DNA of 34,396 nucleotides from JAFEDN01 sp963697455 (GCA_963697455.1 CAVOOI010000023.1:1-34396); one strand, 5' to 3'; shown: positions 1-8,017, counted from the first letter of the stretch. The notes: generated by a model from the letters alone, not told the origin. Made by a program: numbers and translations.

Positions 1-23
1 ATTCTAATTAGAAGTGCGACAGT
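1..23 (+). repeat. IS30 left terminal inverted repeat
   Basis: Reads ATTCTA, ATTAG, then AAGTGCGACAGT. It matches the reverse complement of 1054-1076 at 19 of 23 positions, and the inner 12 bases are identical. Confidence 0.75.
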
Positions 24-86
24 TCTAAAAATGCTATATATTCATGTTCTTAGAAAAATCTGAATAGTAGCAAGGAGAACTGCCGC

Positions 87-1073
87 ATGGGAAAGTATAC
101 CCAATTGTCGATCACAGATCGACAACGCTTGTATGTTTTTCTGGAAATGGGCTTGTCTGTGACCGAAATAGCCCAAAAATTATCCAGAAACCGATCCACT
201 CTTTATCGGGAGTTGCATCGAAATCAGGAGCCAGAAGGTTATCTACCCGGCCTTGCCCAGCAAAAAGCCGACACGAGAACGTGGCAGGGACGACGGCGAA
301 AACTGGAAAAAGACCCTGCCTTACATGAGTACGTGATCAGAGGCCTCAAAAAAGGCTGGAGTCCAGAACAAATTTCGGGGCGAATGAGATTTCAAAAGAT
401 AAATTATTACGCTTGCCATGAAACTATTTATCAGCATATTTATAGATCCCACCATGAAAACCTTTATCACTATTTAGCTAATAAAAAACCTAAGCGCCGC
501 AAACGGTATAGTCGAAAAACACAGCAGCGTTGCCGATATGGTGCAATTCGTTTGATTACACAAAGACCCGCAGAAATTAACACTCGAAAACGATTTGGTC
601 ATTGGGAGGGCGACTCCATAGAATTTAAAGGAACCAAGGAAAAAACAGTCACGACTTTAGTTGAGCGAAAATCCAGAATGGTTTATTTAATAAAAAACAA
701 TCGTAAATATTCGCGTGGGATTATGAATAACATAAAAAATAAATTCGAAAGCCTCCCTAAAAAAATGCTTAAAACGCTTACCTTTGACCAGGGCTGTGAG
801 TTTGCAGATTACCCACACCTGGAGCATCAAAACGAATGTAAAGTGTACTACTGTCAAGCCCATTCGCCCTGGCAGAAAGGAAGTAACGAAAATATGAATG
901 GCCGGTTAAGGCGCTACTTACCCAAAGACGCTGAAATTGACAAGGTCACCCAAGAAGAGCTTAATCTGTTAGCTGAGAAAATGAACCGGCTCCCAAGAAA
1001 ATGTTTGGGATTTAAAACGCCAAATGAGCTGTTTATTCAACAACATAAAAACGACTGTCGCACTTGGGACTAG
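87..1073 (+). CDS. IS30-family transposase
   Basis: This 328-aa DDE transposase moves the surrounding IS. An N-terminal helix-turn-helix (about residues 9-45, with SVTEIAQKLSRNRSTLYREL) resembles the IR-binding domain of IS30 enzymes. The catalytic core shows the expected acidic triad: D176 in FGHWEGDSIEF, D234 in LTFDQGCEF, and E268 in SPWQKGSNENMNGRLRRY. The NEN-plus-basic pattern after the last motif is typical of the family. The length is normal (IS30 itself is about 380 aa; many relatives are 310-340). An AGGAG element lies about 8 bases before the ATG. No frameshift is visible, so the gene looks intact. Confidence 0.93.
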   Translation: MGKYTQLSITDRQRLYVFLEMGLSVTEIAQKLSRNRSTLYRELHRNQEPEGYLPGLAQQKADTRTWQGRRRKLEKDPALHEYVIRGLKKGWSPEQISGRMRFQKINYYACHETIYQHIYRSHHENLYHYLANKKPKRRKRYSRKTQQRCRYGAIRLITQRPAEINTRKRFGHWEGDSIEFKGTKEKTVTTLVERKSRMVYLIKNNRKYSRGIMNNIKNKFESLPKKMLKTLTFDQGCEFADYPHLEHQNECKVYYCQAHSPWQKGSNENMNGRLRRYLPKDAEIDKVTQEELNLLAEKMNRLPRKCLGFKTPNELFIQQHKNDCRTWD

Positions 1074-1076
1074 AAT
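1054..1076 (-). repeat. IS30 right terminal inverted repeat
   Basis: The reverse complement reads ATTCTA, GTCCC, then AAGTGCGACAGT. It pairs with the left end at 1-23. The transposase stop codon TAG (1071-1073) lies inside the repeat, so the gene and the IS end overlap. Confidence 0.75.
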
Positions 1077-1275
1077 GCGCCTGGATCTAATATTTCATCT
1101 TGTTGAATTCTATCATTTATGTGCTGAGTAATATCCCGCGCTTCTGCAAATGATTGAAAAGGCAATCCTATAGTTGTTTTGACAATTTTCATTTTTTTAT
1201 CTTTATCGAGTGTTAATCTAATATAACCAATATTTATTAAACCAATATTAAACTTCCAGCAAACCGCGCCCAGCC
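1077..1275 (-). pseudogene. Fragment of an unknown gene, cut by IS30 and a MITE-like repeat
   Basis: Read on the minus strand, about 65 codons stay open from the edge of the inverted-repeat element (1276) to the IS30 end (1076). The peptide looks like real protein: it includes NIGYIRLTLDKDKK, MKIVKTTIGLPFQSFAEA and RDITQHINDRIQQDEILDPG. It has no proper start: a stop lies inside the neighbouring repeat, and the remaining part would be left of the IS, outside the window. I do not recognise the family. The simplest reading is a gene broken at both ends by insertions. Confidence 0.4.
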
Positions 1276-1394
1276 CAATACCATTAAGTTAAGAAACTGA
1301 ACCTATTATTCCTTCCCTAAACCATCCCCACCCTAACCCTCCCCTTGGAAAGGGGAGGGAATAGTACTCTAGAGTCCTTAACTTAATGGCATTG
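1276..1394. repeat. MITE-like element with 18-bp terminal inverted repeats
   Basis: The ends are CAATACCATTAAGTTAAG (1276-1293) and the reverse complement of 1377-1394, CAATGCCATTAAGTTAAG, matching at 17 of 18 positions. Inside sits a perfect 10-bp hairpin: CCCTCCCCTT (1337-1346), loop GGA, AAGGGGAGGG (1350-1359). There is no coding capacity. Size and structure fit a miniature inverted-repeat transposable element or a REP-like palindromic unit. A target-site duplication is not obvious. The stretch from 1395 to 1547 is AT-rich leader for the next gene and shows nothing else I can name. Confidence 0.55.
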
Positions 1395-1547
1395 CATTGG
1401 GGCGTCAGCCCGGGGTATTTTACTTATAAATACGAAAAATACATTTCGACTTAAATGTCAGTTTTTATCTACCTTATTCTCCTTAATATTATTTTAATAC
1501 TAAAATATTAAACTATTAAAAATCATAAAGAAAAAGGTAAAATACAT

Positions 1548-2060
1548 ATGAAATTTAGAGCGCCGTATTCTAATGTCGGAACAAGTTTGATTACTTGGAA
1601 AGCATTGTCTGATCATTTAAAACGTACAGCAGTAGAAAAAGAACAATTTACGGGGGATTATCAACATTATCACCAGGTCTTAGAACAAGTTTTTGCCGAA
1701 ACTAAAAATTTAGCTACGGAAAATAATTTTTTTAAAGCCTTAATTATTCTTTACACTATAAGAAACCATATCAATTCATTTACTCAACAAAAAGATCAGC
1801 AAGGATGCCCACTGGTGGTGCACAGAGATAATAATTTCGAAATAGAATTTGCTAAGTATTTTGTCCGCTTCGTTCCCGAAATTTTTTCTAAAGTAGAAAG
1901 CGCTTTCCAGGAAGATAAATCAATCTCTACTTGGTTCAAACCGGCGGTTAGCTCTCTGCTATCCCAATCACTTATTACAGCCAAAGCGAATGTGGAAAAA
2001 GTAAAATCTACCTTACCGGAAGAAAAAGTAACTAGCTCGCAGATGCTCTCTCAAGGTTAA
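1548..2060 (+). CDS. Hypothetical protein, 170 aa
   Basis: I do not recognise this protein. It starts MKFRAPYSNVGTSLITWKAL and is predominantly alpha-helical and soluble, with no signal peptide or membrane segment. The hydrophobic stretch FFKALIILYTIRNHI (about residues 61-75) is more likely a buried helix than a membrane span. The C-terminal 25 residues are polar and Ser/Glu/Lys-rich. An AAAGG-type ribosome site lies roughly 10 bases before the ATG at 1548 in a very AT-rich leader. It is flanked by mobile sequence on the left and a convergent gene on the right, so it is a single-gene unit. Lineage-specific protein or secreted effector are both possible; nothing in the sequence decides it. 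Confidence 0.65.
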   Translation: MKFRAPYSNVGTSLITWKALSDHLKRTAVEKEQFTGDYQHYHQVLEQVFAETKNLATENNFFKALIILYTIRNHINSFTQQKDQQGCPLVVHRDNNFEIEFAKYFVRFVPEIFSKVESAFQEDKSISTWFKPAVSSLLSQSLITAKANVEKVKSTLPEEKVTSSQMLSQG

Positions 2061-2078
2061 AATCCTCAAAGGAAATCC

Positions 2079-2105
2079 CCCTTGCGTGCGATGGGTTCGC
2101 AAGGG
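2079..2105. terminator. Hairpin between convergent genes, weak terminator candidate
   Basis: CCCTTGCG (2079-2086) can pair with CGCAAGGG (2098-2105) around an 11-base loop. It lies between two convergent genes, where a bidirectional terminator is expected. Neither strand has a clean T run directly after the stem, so intrinsic termination is doubtful. Confidence 0.3.
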
Positions 2106-2133
2106 AGAGCAGCAGGAATCGTGCGAGATTTTT

Positions 2134-2586
2134 CTATTTTCTTTTTTGTGAGCTGGTTTTACGAGACGAAGTAGAACGACCCTTAGTTTTTTTGGCAGTT
2201 GCCGATCGGCGAGTTGTGCCTTTTTTGGCAGAAGCAGTTGACCGCCGGGCGGAACTCTTTTTAGCAGTCGATTTTTTTGCGGTTTTTCCCCGTGAAGCTG
2301 TAGTTGCGCGCTTCCGAGTGGTAGTCCGGGTTGAGCGTTTCAAGGGATGTCCCTTACGAGTAGAGGCGGCGCTCTTAGCAACGCTGCTTCTGCGTGCCTT
2401 TAATTCATTTTTGCTTTTGCCGAGTCCTGAGCCGCTTTTTTGGCCCCCGCCAGTCTCTTTATTAACCGTGGCCCACGCCCGCCGTTTGGCTTCCCGAGCA
2501 GGAACGCGTTTTGCACGATAGCTTTTAGCAATTTCCTCTGCTTGACGTTTTTGTTTTTCAGTATATTTACCTTTAGATCCGTGCAT
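2134..2586 (-). CDS. Histone H1-like tailed small basic protein ('plasmid stabilization'-type N-terminus)
   Basis: This 150-aa, extremely basic protein has two parts. Residues 1-55 (KYTEKQKRQAEEIAKSYRAK, then AKRRAWATVNKETGGGQKSG) resemble a small conserved bacterial domain often labelled plasmid stabilization protein; its biochemical role is not established. Residues 60-150 are a low-complexity tail of Lys, Arg, Ser, Thr and Ala like eukaryotic histone H1 or bacterial AlgP/Hc1 tails, which suggests nucleic-acid binding. GGAG lies six bases before the ATG at 2586, and two TATAAT-like hexamers lie farther upstream. The gene converges on the unknown 170-aa gene. DNA binding or compaction is inference from composition; stress-related expression is common for such proteins but not shown here. 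Confidence 0.75.
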   Translation of the reverse strand: MHGSKGKYTEKQKRQAEEIAKSYRAKRVPAREAKRRAWATVNKETGGGQKSGSGLGKSKNELKARRSSVAKSAASTRKGHPLKRSTRTTTRKRATTASRGKTAKKSTAKKSSARRSTASAKKGTTRRSATAKKTKGRSTSSRKTSSQKRK

Positions 2587-2715
2587 TATTATCTCCTAAT
2601 AAAATTATACCTTGTATAATTATAGCACATTATAAAATAGGATCTTGATGCATTATTTACGGTCAATTTCAAAATATTGAATAAATCTATATATTTTATC
2701 CACGGATTTTTATAC

Positions 2716-2743
2716 AGCCGTTCCCATCATTATGGGGATGGCT
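2716..2743. promoter_or_regulatory. 12-bp hairpin upstream of umuD
   Basis: A near-perfect stem runs from 2716-2727 against 2732-2743 with loop CATT. Its outer AGCC/GGCT and inner CCCAT/ATGGG blocks are joined by one A-T and two G-T pairs. It is directly followed by the overlapping palindrome GGCTATAGCC (2740-2749). It lies about 75 bases before the umuD start, between umuD and the divergent histone-like gene. It could be an operator, a terminator-like structure or a relic repeat. Confidence 0.45.
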
Positions 2744-2755
2744 ATAGCCTCGATA

Positions 2756-2784
2756 GTGACAAATCTAGCTCAGGGCGTTAAGAT
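2756..2784 (+). promoter_or_regulatory. Possible sigma-70 promoter of umuDC
   Basis: GTGACA (2756-2761) and TAAGAT (2779-2784) are separated by 17 bases, placing a start about 25-30 bases before the umuD ATG. I could not find a CTGT-N8-ACAG LexA box around it; only an isolated ACAG half lies at 2714-2717. Assignment by hexamer resemblance only. Confidence 0.35.
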
Positions 2785-2817
2785 AACTCAATAACAAAAT
2801 CGAATAAGAGAAAAAAT

Positions 2818-3231
2818 ATGTACTTAACTCCCGCAGTAATCCAATCCATTTCTTTGCCTCTGTACATTAGCAACGTATCCGCTGGCTTTCCTTCACCTGC
2901 TGAAGATTACATCGAAAAAACTTTAGATTTAAATGAGCTTTTAATTAAACATCCCGCCGCCACTTTTTTTGTGCGTGTATCCGGAGATTCGATGATCGAC
3001 GCCGGCATCCGCGATAAAGACATTTTAATTGTCGACCGCAGCATTGAACCCATCCACGGTAAAATAGTAGTCGCCGTAGTGGAAGGCGGCATGACTGTCA
3101 AACGGCTTCGTATTCAAAAGAAAACAGTTTATCTAATGCCAGAGAACCCTGAATTTCCGCCTATACTAGTTAATCCAGAAAATGGAATTTATATTTGGGG
3201 AGTAGTGACTAATATAATCCATTCAATTTAA
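2818..3231 (+). CDS. umuD: UmuD, LexA-like self-cleaving subunit of DNA polymerase V
   Basis: This 137-aa S24-family protein matches E. coli UmuD in length (139 aa). RecA filaments trigger its self-cleavage, and the shortened form joins UmuC to make the error-prone polymerase V. The expected scissile bond is A22-G23 in SAGFPSPAEDY (E. coli has Cys-Gly). The catalytic dyad is visible as S58 in VSGDSMIDAGI and K95 in GMTVKRLRI. The gene is 12 bases upstream of umuC and clearly co-transcribed with it. There is no obvious LexA operator in front, so SOS control is not demonstrated by the sequence. Start chosen at the ATG that gives the normal UmuD N-terminus, with GAGAAAA just before it. Confidence 0.93.
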   Translation: MYLTPAVIQSISLPLYISNVSAGFPSPAEDYIEKTLDLNELLIKHPAATFFVRVSGDSMIDAGIRDKDILIVDRSIEPIHGKIVVAVVEGGMTVKRLRIQKKTVYLMPENPEFPPILVNPENGIYIWGVVTNIIHSI

Positions 3232-3243
3232 TGAGCAACTGCG

Positions 3244-4506
3244 ATGGCTGTATTTTTATTAGTAGATTGCAATAATTTCTATGCCTCTTGTCAGCGGGTG
3301 TTTAACCCAAAATTAGAAAATCGTCCGGTAGTGGTATTATCTAATAACGACGGTTGTGTCATTGCCCGATCCAACCAAGCTAAAGATTTAGGCATTCCCA
3401 TGGGCGCCCCTTACTTTCAGTACCGATCATTCTGTGAAACACATAAAGTCGCGGTTTTCTCATCAAATTATGAATTGTATGGAGACTTCTCTCAAAGAGT
3501 GATGAGTTTATTACGAAAATTTTGCGACAACGTAGAAGTCTATTCAATCGATGAAGCATTTTTACGCTTTGAATCATCAGATGAACTGAATATAATGAAT
3601 CTTTGCGAGACGATTCGCCAAAACATAAAAATGTGGACGGGAATCCCGGTCTCGATCGGTATCGGCACTAGCAAAACTTTAGCTAAAGCAGCTAATCTGG
3701 TTGCAAAGCGTCAGACTACTAGTGGAATATTTGATTTGAGAAACTCTGCCCAGCAAGATAGCATACTGATGCAATTGGAAGTTTCCAAAATTTGGGGAAT
3801 CGGGAGTCGAATAGCAAAAAGACTCGCTAAATTAAATATTACTCATGCTCAACAACTACGCGATAGTTCTGATGCTTGGATTCGAGAACACTTCGGGGTC
3901 ACCGTACAGCGGACTATTTTGGAACTAAGAGGGATTTCTTGTTTAAACCTCGAAACCTGCAAACCTAAAAAAAATATAATTTCTTCACGCTCATTCAGTT
4001 CCACCTTAACTCGAATTGAAGATTTAGAAGAAGCCCTCAGCCAGTTCGTGGCCATTGCCTGTCAAAGGCTTCGCAAGCAAGAATCTAAAGCCCAAGGGAT
4101 TTATGTGTTTTTGCAAACAAATCCATTTACAGCAGAAAAATTTTATAATAATGGAATACTTTGCAGTTTTGCCGAACCTACCGCCGATACCAGTTTTATT
4201 ATTCAAGCTGCCAAACGTTATTTGAAAAAAATTTACCTGCCCCAGCTTCATTATAAAAAAATGGGTGTGATGCTCACCGATCTTATCGCGAGTAAAAATC
4301 AACAATATGATTTATTCATCAAAACTAATCAACAGGAGAAAAAAGATATATTAATGCACACTCTAGATCATATCCAAGATCGAATGGGCCGGAAATCTAT
4401 TTTTATCGCTGCTCAAGGTACTAATCAGAAATGGCAAACCCAATCCAGACAAAAAAGTCCTTGCTATACTACTCAATGGGCTGATATCTTAACTATAAAA
4501 ATTTAA
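3244..4506 (+). CDS. umuC: UmuC, Y-family DNA polymerase V catalytic subunit
   Basis: This 420-aa translesion polymerase has the same length as its E. coli counterpart (422 aa). The palm domain carries D8 in LLVDCNNFYASCQ and the SIDEAF motif with D103 and E104, which hold the catalytic metals. The helix-hairpin-helix/thumb follows (VSKIWGIGSRIAKRLAKLNI, about residues 179-198), then the little-finger domain. QYDLF at 354-358 is a good beta-clamp-binding pentapeptide, as in UmuC and other clamp partners. It pairs with the umuD just upstream to form a mutagenic DNA damage tolerance operon. No frameshift or missing key residue was seen. The 147 bases after it hold only a weak, long-looped hairpin (4516-4524 with 4556-4566). 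Confidence 0.95.
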   Translation: MAVFLLVDCNNFYASCQRVFNPKLENRPVVVLSNNDGCVIARSNQAKDLGIPMGAPYFQYRSFCETHKVAVFSSNYELYGDFSQRVMSLLRKFCDNVEVYSIDEAFLRFESSDELNIMNLCETIRQNIKMWTGIPVSIGIGTSKTLAKAANLVAKRQTTSGIFDLRNSAQQDSILMQLEVSKIWGIGSRIAKRLAKLNITHAQQLRDSSDAWIREHFGVTVQRTILELRGISCLNLETCKPKKNIISSRSFSSTLTRIEDLEEALSQFVAIACQRLRKQESKAQGIYVFLQTNPFTAEKFYNNGILCSFAEPTADTSFIIQAAKRYLKKIYLPQLHYKKMGVMLTDLIASKNQQYDLFIKTNQQEKKDILMHTLDHIQDRMGRKSIFIAAQGTNQKWQTQSRQKSPCYTTQWADILTIKI

Positions 4507-4653
4507 TCCGAAACGCCCAAATGGATCAAAATGCACCGCCTAACAGCTTCAGCTCCCATTTGCGGGAATGACAATAACCTATTTGTGGTGAATGTTACTT
4601 GATTTTTTAAACTATTCCTCCTATTATTTATGGGAGTCGAGTTTTAATTTTGG

Positions 4654-7600
4654 ATGAGAAATAGAATGGGTATGGATACTAAAGATAAACCAATATTTTT
4701 TGATCCATCTGCTCGGCGATGGTTTTGGGTTAAAACTATTTTCTTTGTCTTGTTGTTTTTATTAGTTTCCTGCATTGGTGGTTCTCTCATTTCTATCTTT
4801 AGGACACCAACATTAATAAATACTGTGAATTTTAAGGAACCATCATTAACTTATGTTGCCCCAAACTATAATTCAATAGGCCAGTTACCTGGAAATATCT
4901 TTAATAATATTCCGACAATTCCAATAAAAGATAATGGGAATAGTAAAGTTAATTATATCGGATTTATTAATAGTGAAAGTATCAGTAATGAGTTAGCGCG
5001 TTCTCACTTAGATAAGCTTGATATGGTTATAGGAAATTGGCTTTCTATTGAAAAAAATAATGCTTCCATTTCTGAAGCAGACCCTTATCTAACTCGGAAC
5101 ATGCTTGAATATATACGAAGTCACAAGCCGCAAATGAAAATATTGGTGAGCTTAAGTGATAGTAACGAAAACAAAGACCAAATAAAAAATATATTAAATA
5201 ATGAAGAGTTACAAGAAAACCTCATTGGAAACTTACTAAACTATGTTCAAACCAAAAAAATTAATGGGGTAGTACTTGATTTCTCTCTATTAAATATAAT
5301 CGAACCCGAAAAAATGATTTCTTTCATAACCAACTTAACCGAGCGTTTTCATGCAAATAATCTATCAGTAATGGTAACTGTACCCATGATAGCCGCTAAT
5401 TTTCCTTATTATAAAACTTTATCTAATACTGTCGACCGAATTATTTTGTTAGCATTTAACGATTTACCAACGGCTAATCCAGCCCCAATTTCTGACCTAA
5501 ATGCATATCTTGCTAATTTATATGAGATAACCACCAGCATTCCTGCTAATAAAATGATTATTGCATTAGGTGATATAGGTTACGACTGGTATGAAGGTTC
5601 AACAATGCCACAAAAAATTTCTTATGTTGATGTCATGCAACTTGCTCAGTTAGCTCACGCAACAATTACGTTTGTGCCAAATGTTTTTAATCCAACCTTT
5701 GATTACTTGGATGAGGAGAAGACCCTACATCATGTTTGGTACTTAGATGCGACAACTGCATTTAATGAGATGGCTATAGCGCAACCCCTCCATCCTTATG
5801 GCTATGCGATTACTTTGGGGAAAGAAGATCCGAGCATTTGGAATATATTTGATAATACCAATTTAGATAATCGCGCCGCCCAGAGTTTAACCACCATCGA
5901 TACTCATCAGTTTGTCACCAAGATTGGTGAAGAGTCCAACATCATAAAAGTAACTAAAAATATAAAATTAGGGAAAAGAAAGATAATATTTGATGAGAAA
6001 ATTGGGATGATTGCAAATCAAAGTTATGATAGCTATCCTAGTTCATATTCTATTATTAACTTTCCTATTTCTCATGCACAAAAGCGAGTTGCTTTGACCT
6101 TTGATGATGGTCCCAATCCAGTTGCTACTCCTAAAATTCTGGATATCTTAAAGAAAACTAAAACTCCAGCAACTTTTTTTATTATTGGCAATAATGGTAA
6201 TAAAAACAATATACTGATACAACGCGAACTACAAGAAGGTCATGATATTGGTAATCATTCTTTTACTCATCCTGATATCAGCAGAATTTCACATATCCAA
6301 TTAAAATTGGAAATGAATGGTACCACGCGCATGTTTGAGACTGCCATTGGCAAAACCACCTATTTATTTAGGCCACCTTATGGAGTTGATGGTAGCCCTA
6401 AAACTTACAAGGAAGCTATACCACTCACTCTAATATCAGACAAAGGCTATTTAATTATTGGCTTAGATGTAGATTCACTTGATTGGACCCTGCCAGGGGT
6501 TAATAACATTGTTCATAATGTATTGTCACAAATTCATGATGATCAAGATAATATCATTATCATGCACGATGGAGGTGGAATGACTAGAGATCAAACCATA
6601 GCTGCATTACCGATCATTATCGATAAACTCAAGAAACTTGGGTTTCAATTTGTAACTATTTCTAATTTATTAAAAACCAATCCTATAGCCCAAACCACAA
6701 AAATTACACCGTCATTAGAAAATATCATGAATAATATTTCCTTTTATGTTTTCGGTCAAATTGACAAATTAGTACGAGTATTATTTTTTATAACTATTAT
6801 ATTAGGTATCCTTCGATTTTTTACCATTACGGTTTTAAGTCTTTATCAAAAATATTTTGATACAAACCCAAACCTGCCGGTTGATCATTTTTCAGTTACG
6901 GTGATTGTCTCTGCTTATAATGAAGAAAAAAGCATTGTGCCGATGATAAACTCATTGCTTAAAACTAGGCGCCCTGAAAAATTTGAAATTATGGTCATTG
7001 ATGATGGGTCAACAGACAATACTTTAAAGATGCTTAATGATAATTTTTCACAAAATCCACAGATAAAAATTCTCAGTCAGCCCAATTCAGGAAAAGCAAC
7101 TGCTTTAAATAAGGCAGTTGCTTTATCCCAAAGCGATATTATCATATGTTTTGACGCCGATTCTTTATGTGCAGAAGATGCTATTGAAAAATTATTACAA
7201 CCTTTTAATCAAGCAAATGTGGCTGCGGTTGCAGGAAATTTACATGTAGGAAATCAAATTAATATACTGACGAAGTGGCAGGCTCTTGAATATACTTCTA
7301 CTCAAAATTTAGAACGCCGCGCTTTTAAATTGTTGAATGCAGTTACTGTGGTTCCGGGAGCGATTGGGGCCTGGCGGCGAAATGTTATCCTAGAAGCAGG
7401 TGGTTTTACTTATGATACGGTCACCGAAGATTTTGATTTAACTATTAAGGTAAGAAAATTGGGGTATATAATAGGTTTGGCGCCAGATGCGTTGGTCGTT
7501 ACTGAAGCTCCAGATACAGTCAGAGGCCTCATTAGACAACGTTATCGATGGATGTTTGGAACATTACAGGTTGCCAAGAAACATATTAATGCTTTTTTTA

Positions 7601-8013
7601 ACCCAAAATATGGTACATTAGGTTTTATTGCAATACCTAACATTTTTATCCAATTATTTATCCAGCTAGTTGCACCTATTATGGATCTCTATTTAATACT
7701 GAGTCTTTTGGGTTTATTTCTTGATTGGTTTTACCATCCACTGGTAGAGTTTAATCAAAATTTAATTGTAGTAGTCGTATCGTATGGTCTTTATCAAATA
7801 TTTGATTTCGTAGCAAGTTATATTGCCATTGTATTAGATGGTCATCAAAAGAAATCGTTACTATGGTGGTTATTCCTACAGAGATTTTGTTATAGACAGT
7901 TAGTTTATTATATAGTCTTTAAAACAATACGCGACGCCATAAAAGGCAAAGAAGTTTGGTGGGGCCGTCCTGTGCGCAAAGGGACAGTAAAACATCACGT
8001 CAGTAATTCGTAA
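4654..8013 (+). CDS. GH18-like / polysaccharide deacetylase / GT2 synthase fusion (PNAG-type exopolysaccharide enzyme)
   Basis: An 1119-aa inner-membrane enzyme with three domains. After one membrane helix (about 28-49) comes a GH18-like barrel (about 95-395). A NodB-type deacetylase follows (about 478-680), with TFDDGP at 482-487, the metal-site HSFTH at 535-539, RPPYG at 573-577 and MHDGGG near 637-642. After a helix (about 707-730) comes a GT2 synthase: VIDDGS at 781-786, DAD at 834-836, TED at 924-926 and QRYRW at 962-966. C-terminal membrane helices end the protein. The first two domains should be periplasmic and GT2 cytoplasmic. By analogy with PgaB and PgaC it would polymerise N-acetylglucosamine and deacetylate the chain. 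The GH18 segment has LDFSLL where active enzymes usually have a Glu two residues after the Asp, so this domain may not be catalytic. Start codon uncertain (4654, 4666 or 4672). Confidence 0.85.
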   Translation: MRNRMGMDTKDKPIFFDPSARRWFWVKTIFFVLLFLLVSCIGGSLISIFRTPTLINTVNFKEPSLTYVAPNYNSIGQLPGNIFNNIPTIPIKDNGNSKVNYIGFINSESISNELARSHLDKLDMVIGNWLSIEKNNASISEADPYLTRNMLEYIRSHKPQMKILVSLSDSNENKDQIKNILNNEELQENLIGNLLNYVQTKKINGVVLDFSLLNIIEPEKMISFITNLTERFHANNLSVMVTVPMIAANFPYYKTLSNTVDRIILLAFNDLPTANPAPISDLNAYLANLYEITTSIPANKMIIALGDIGYDWYEGSTMPQKISYVDVMQLAQLAHATITFVPNVFNPTFDYLDEEKTLHHVWYLDATTAFNEMAIAQPLHPYGYAITLGKEDPSIWNIFDNTNLDNRAAQSLTTIDTHQFVTKIGEESNIIKVTKNIKLGKRKIIFDEKIGMIANQSYDSYPSSYSIINFPISHAQKRVALTFDDGPNPVATPKILDILKKTKTPATFFIIGNNGNKNNILIQRELQEGHDIGNHSFTHPDISRISHIQLKLEMNGTTRMFETAIGKTTYLFRPPYGVDGSPKTYKEAIPLTLISDKGYLIIGLDVDSLDWTLPGVNNIVHNVLSQIHDDQDNIIIMHDGGGMTRDQTIAALPIIIDKLKKLGFQFVTISNLLKTNPIAQTTKITPSLENIMNNISFYVFGQIDKLVRVLFFITIILGILRFFTITVLSLYQKYFDTNPNLPVDHFSVTVIVSAYNEEKSIVPMINSLLKTRRPEKFEIMVIDDGSTDNTLKMLNDNFSQNPQIKILSQPNSGKATALNKAVALSQSDIIICFDADSLCAEDAIEKLLQPFNQANVAAVAGNLHVGNQINILTKWQALEYTSTQNLERRAFKLLNAVTVVPGAIGAWRRNVILEAGGFTYDTVTEDFDLTIKVRKLGYIIGLAPDALVVTEAPDTVRGLIRQRYRWMFGTLQVAKKHINAFFNPKYGTLGFIAIPNIFIQLFIQLVAPIMDLYLILSLLGLFLDWFYHPLVEFNQNLIVVVVSYGLYQIFDFVASYIAIVLDGHQKKSLLWWLFLQRFCYRQLVYYIVFKTIRDAIKGKEVWWGRPVRKGTVKHHVSNS

Positions 8014-8017
8014 TCAT

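Larger units (their letters stand above)
1..1076 (+). mobile_element. IS30-family insertion sequence
   Basis: A single transposase gene is flanked by imperfect terminal inverted repeats of 23 bp (19 of 23 positions match). Both ends read ATTCTA, five mostly variable bases, then AAGTGCGACAGT. The left repeat begins at the first base of the window, so the true left end could lie slightly further left. The right repeat overlaps the transposase stop codon. The size of about 1.08 kb fits IS30 relatives. The target duplication cannot be checked because the left flank is missing. The element appears complete and potentially active. Confidence 0.85.

Noticed and set aside
2192..2521. Long plus-strand reading frame of 109 codons
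   Set aside because: It is the complement of the low-complexity histone-like gene; composition bias explains its length.
2704..2717. SOS box (LexA) for umuDC
   Set aside because: Only the ACAG half is present; the partner CTGT at the right spacing is missing.
4516..4566. Hairpin after umuC as terminator
   Set aside because: The stem has a 31-base loop and a bulge, with no T run, so termination cannot be supported.
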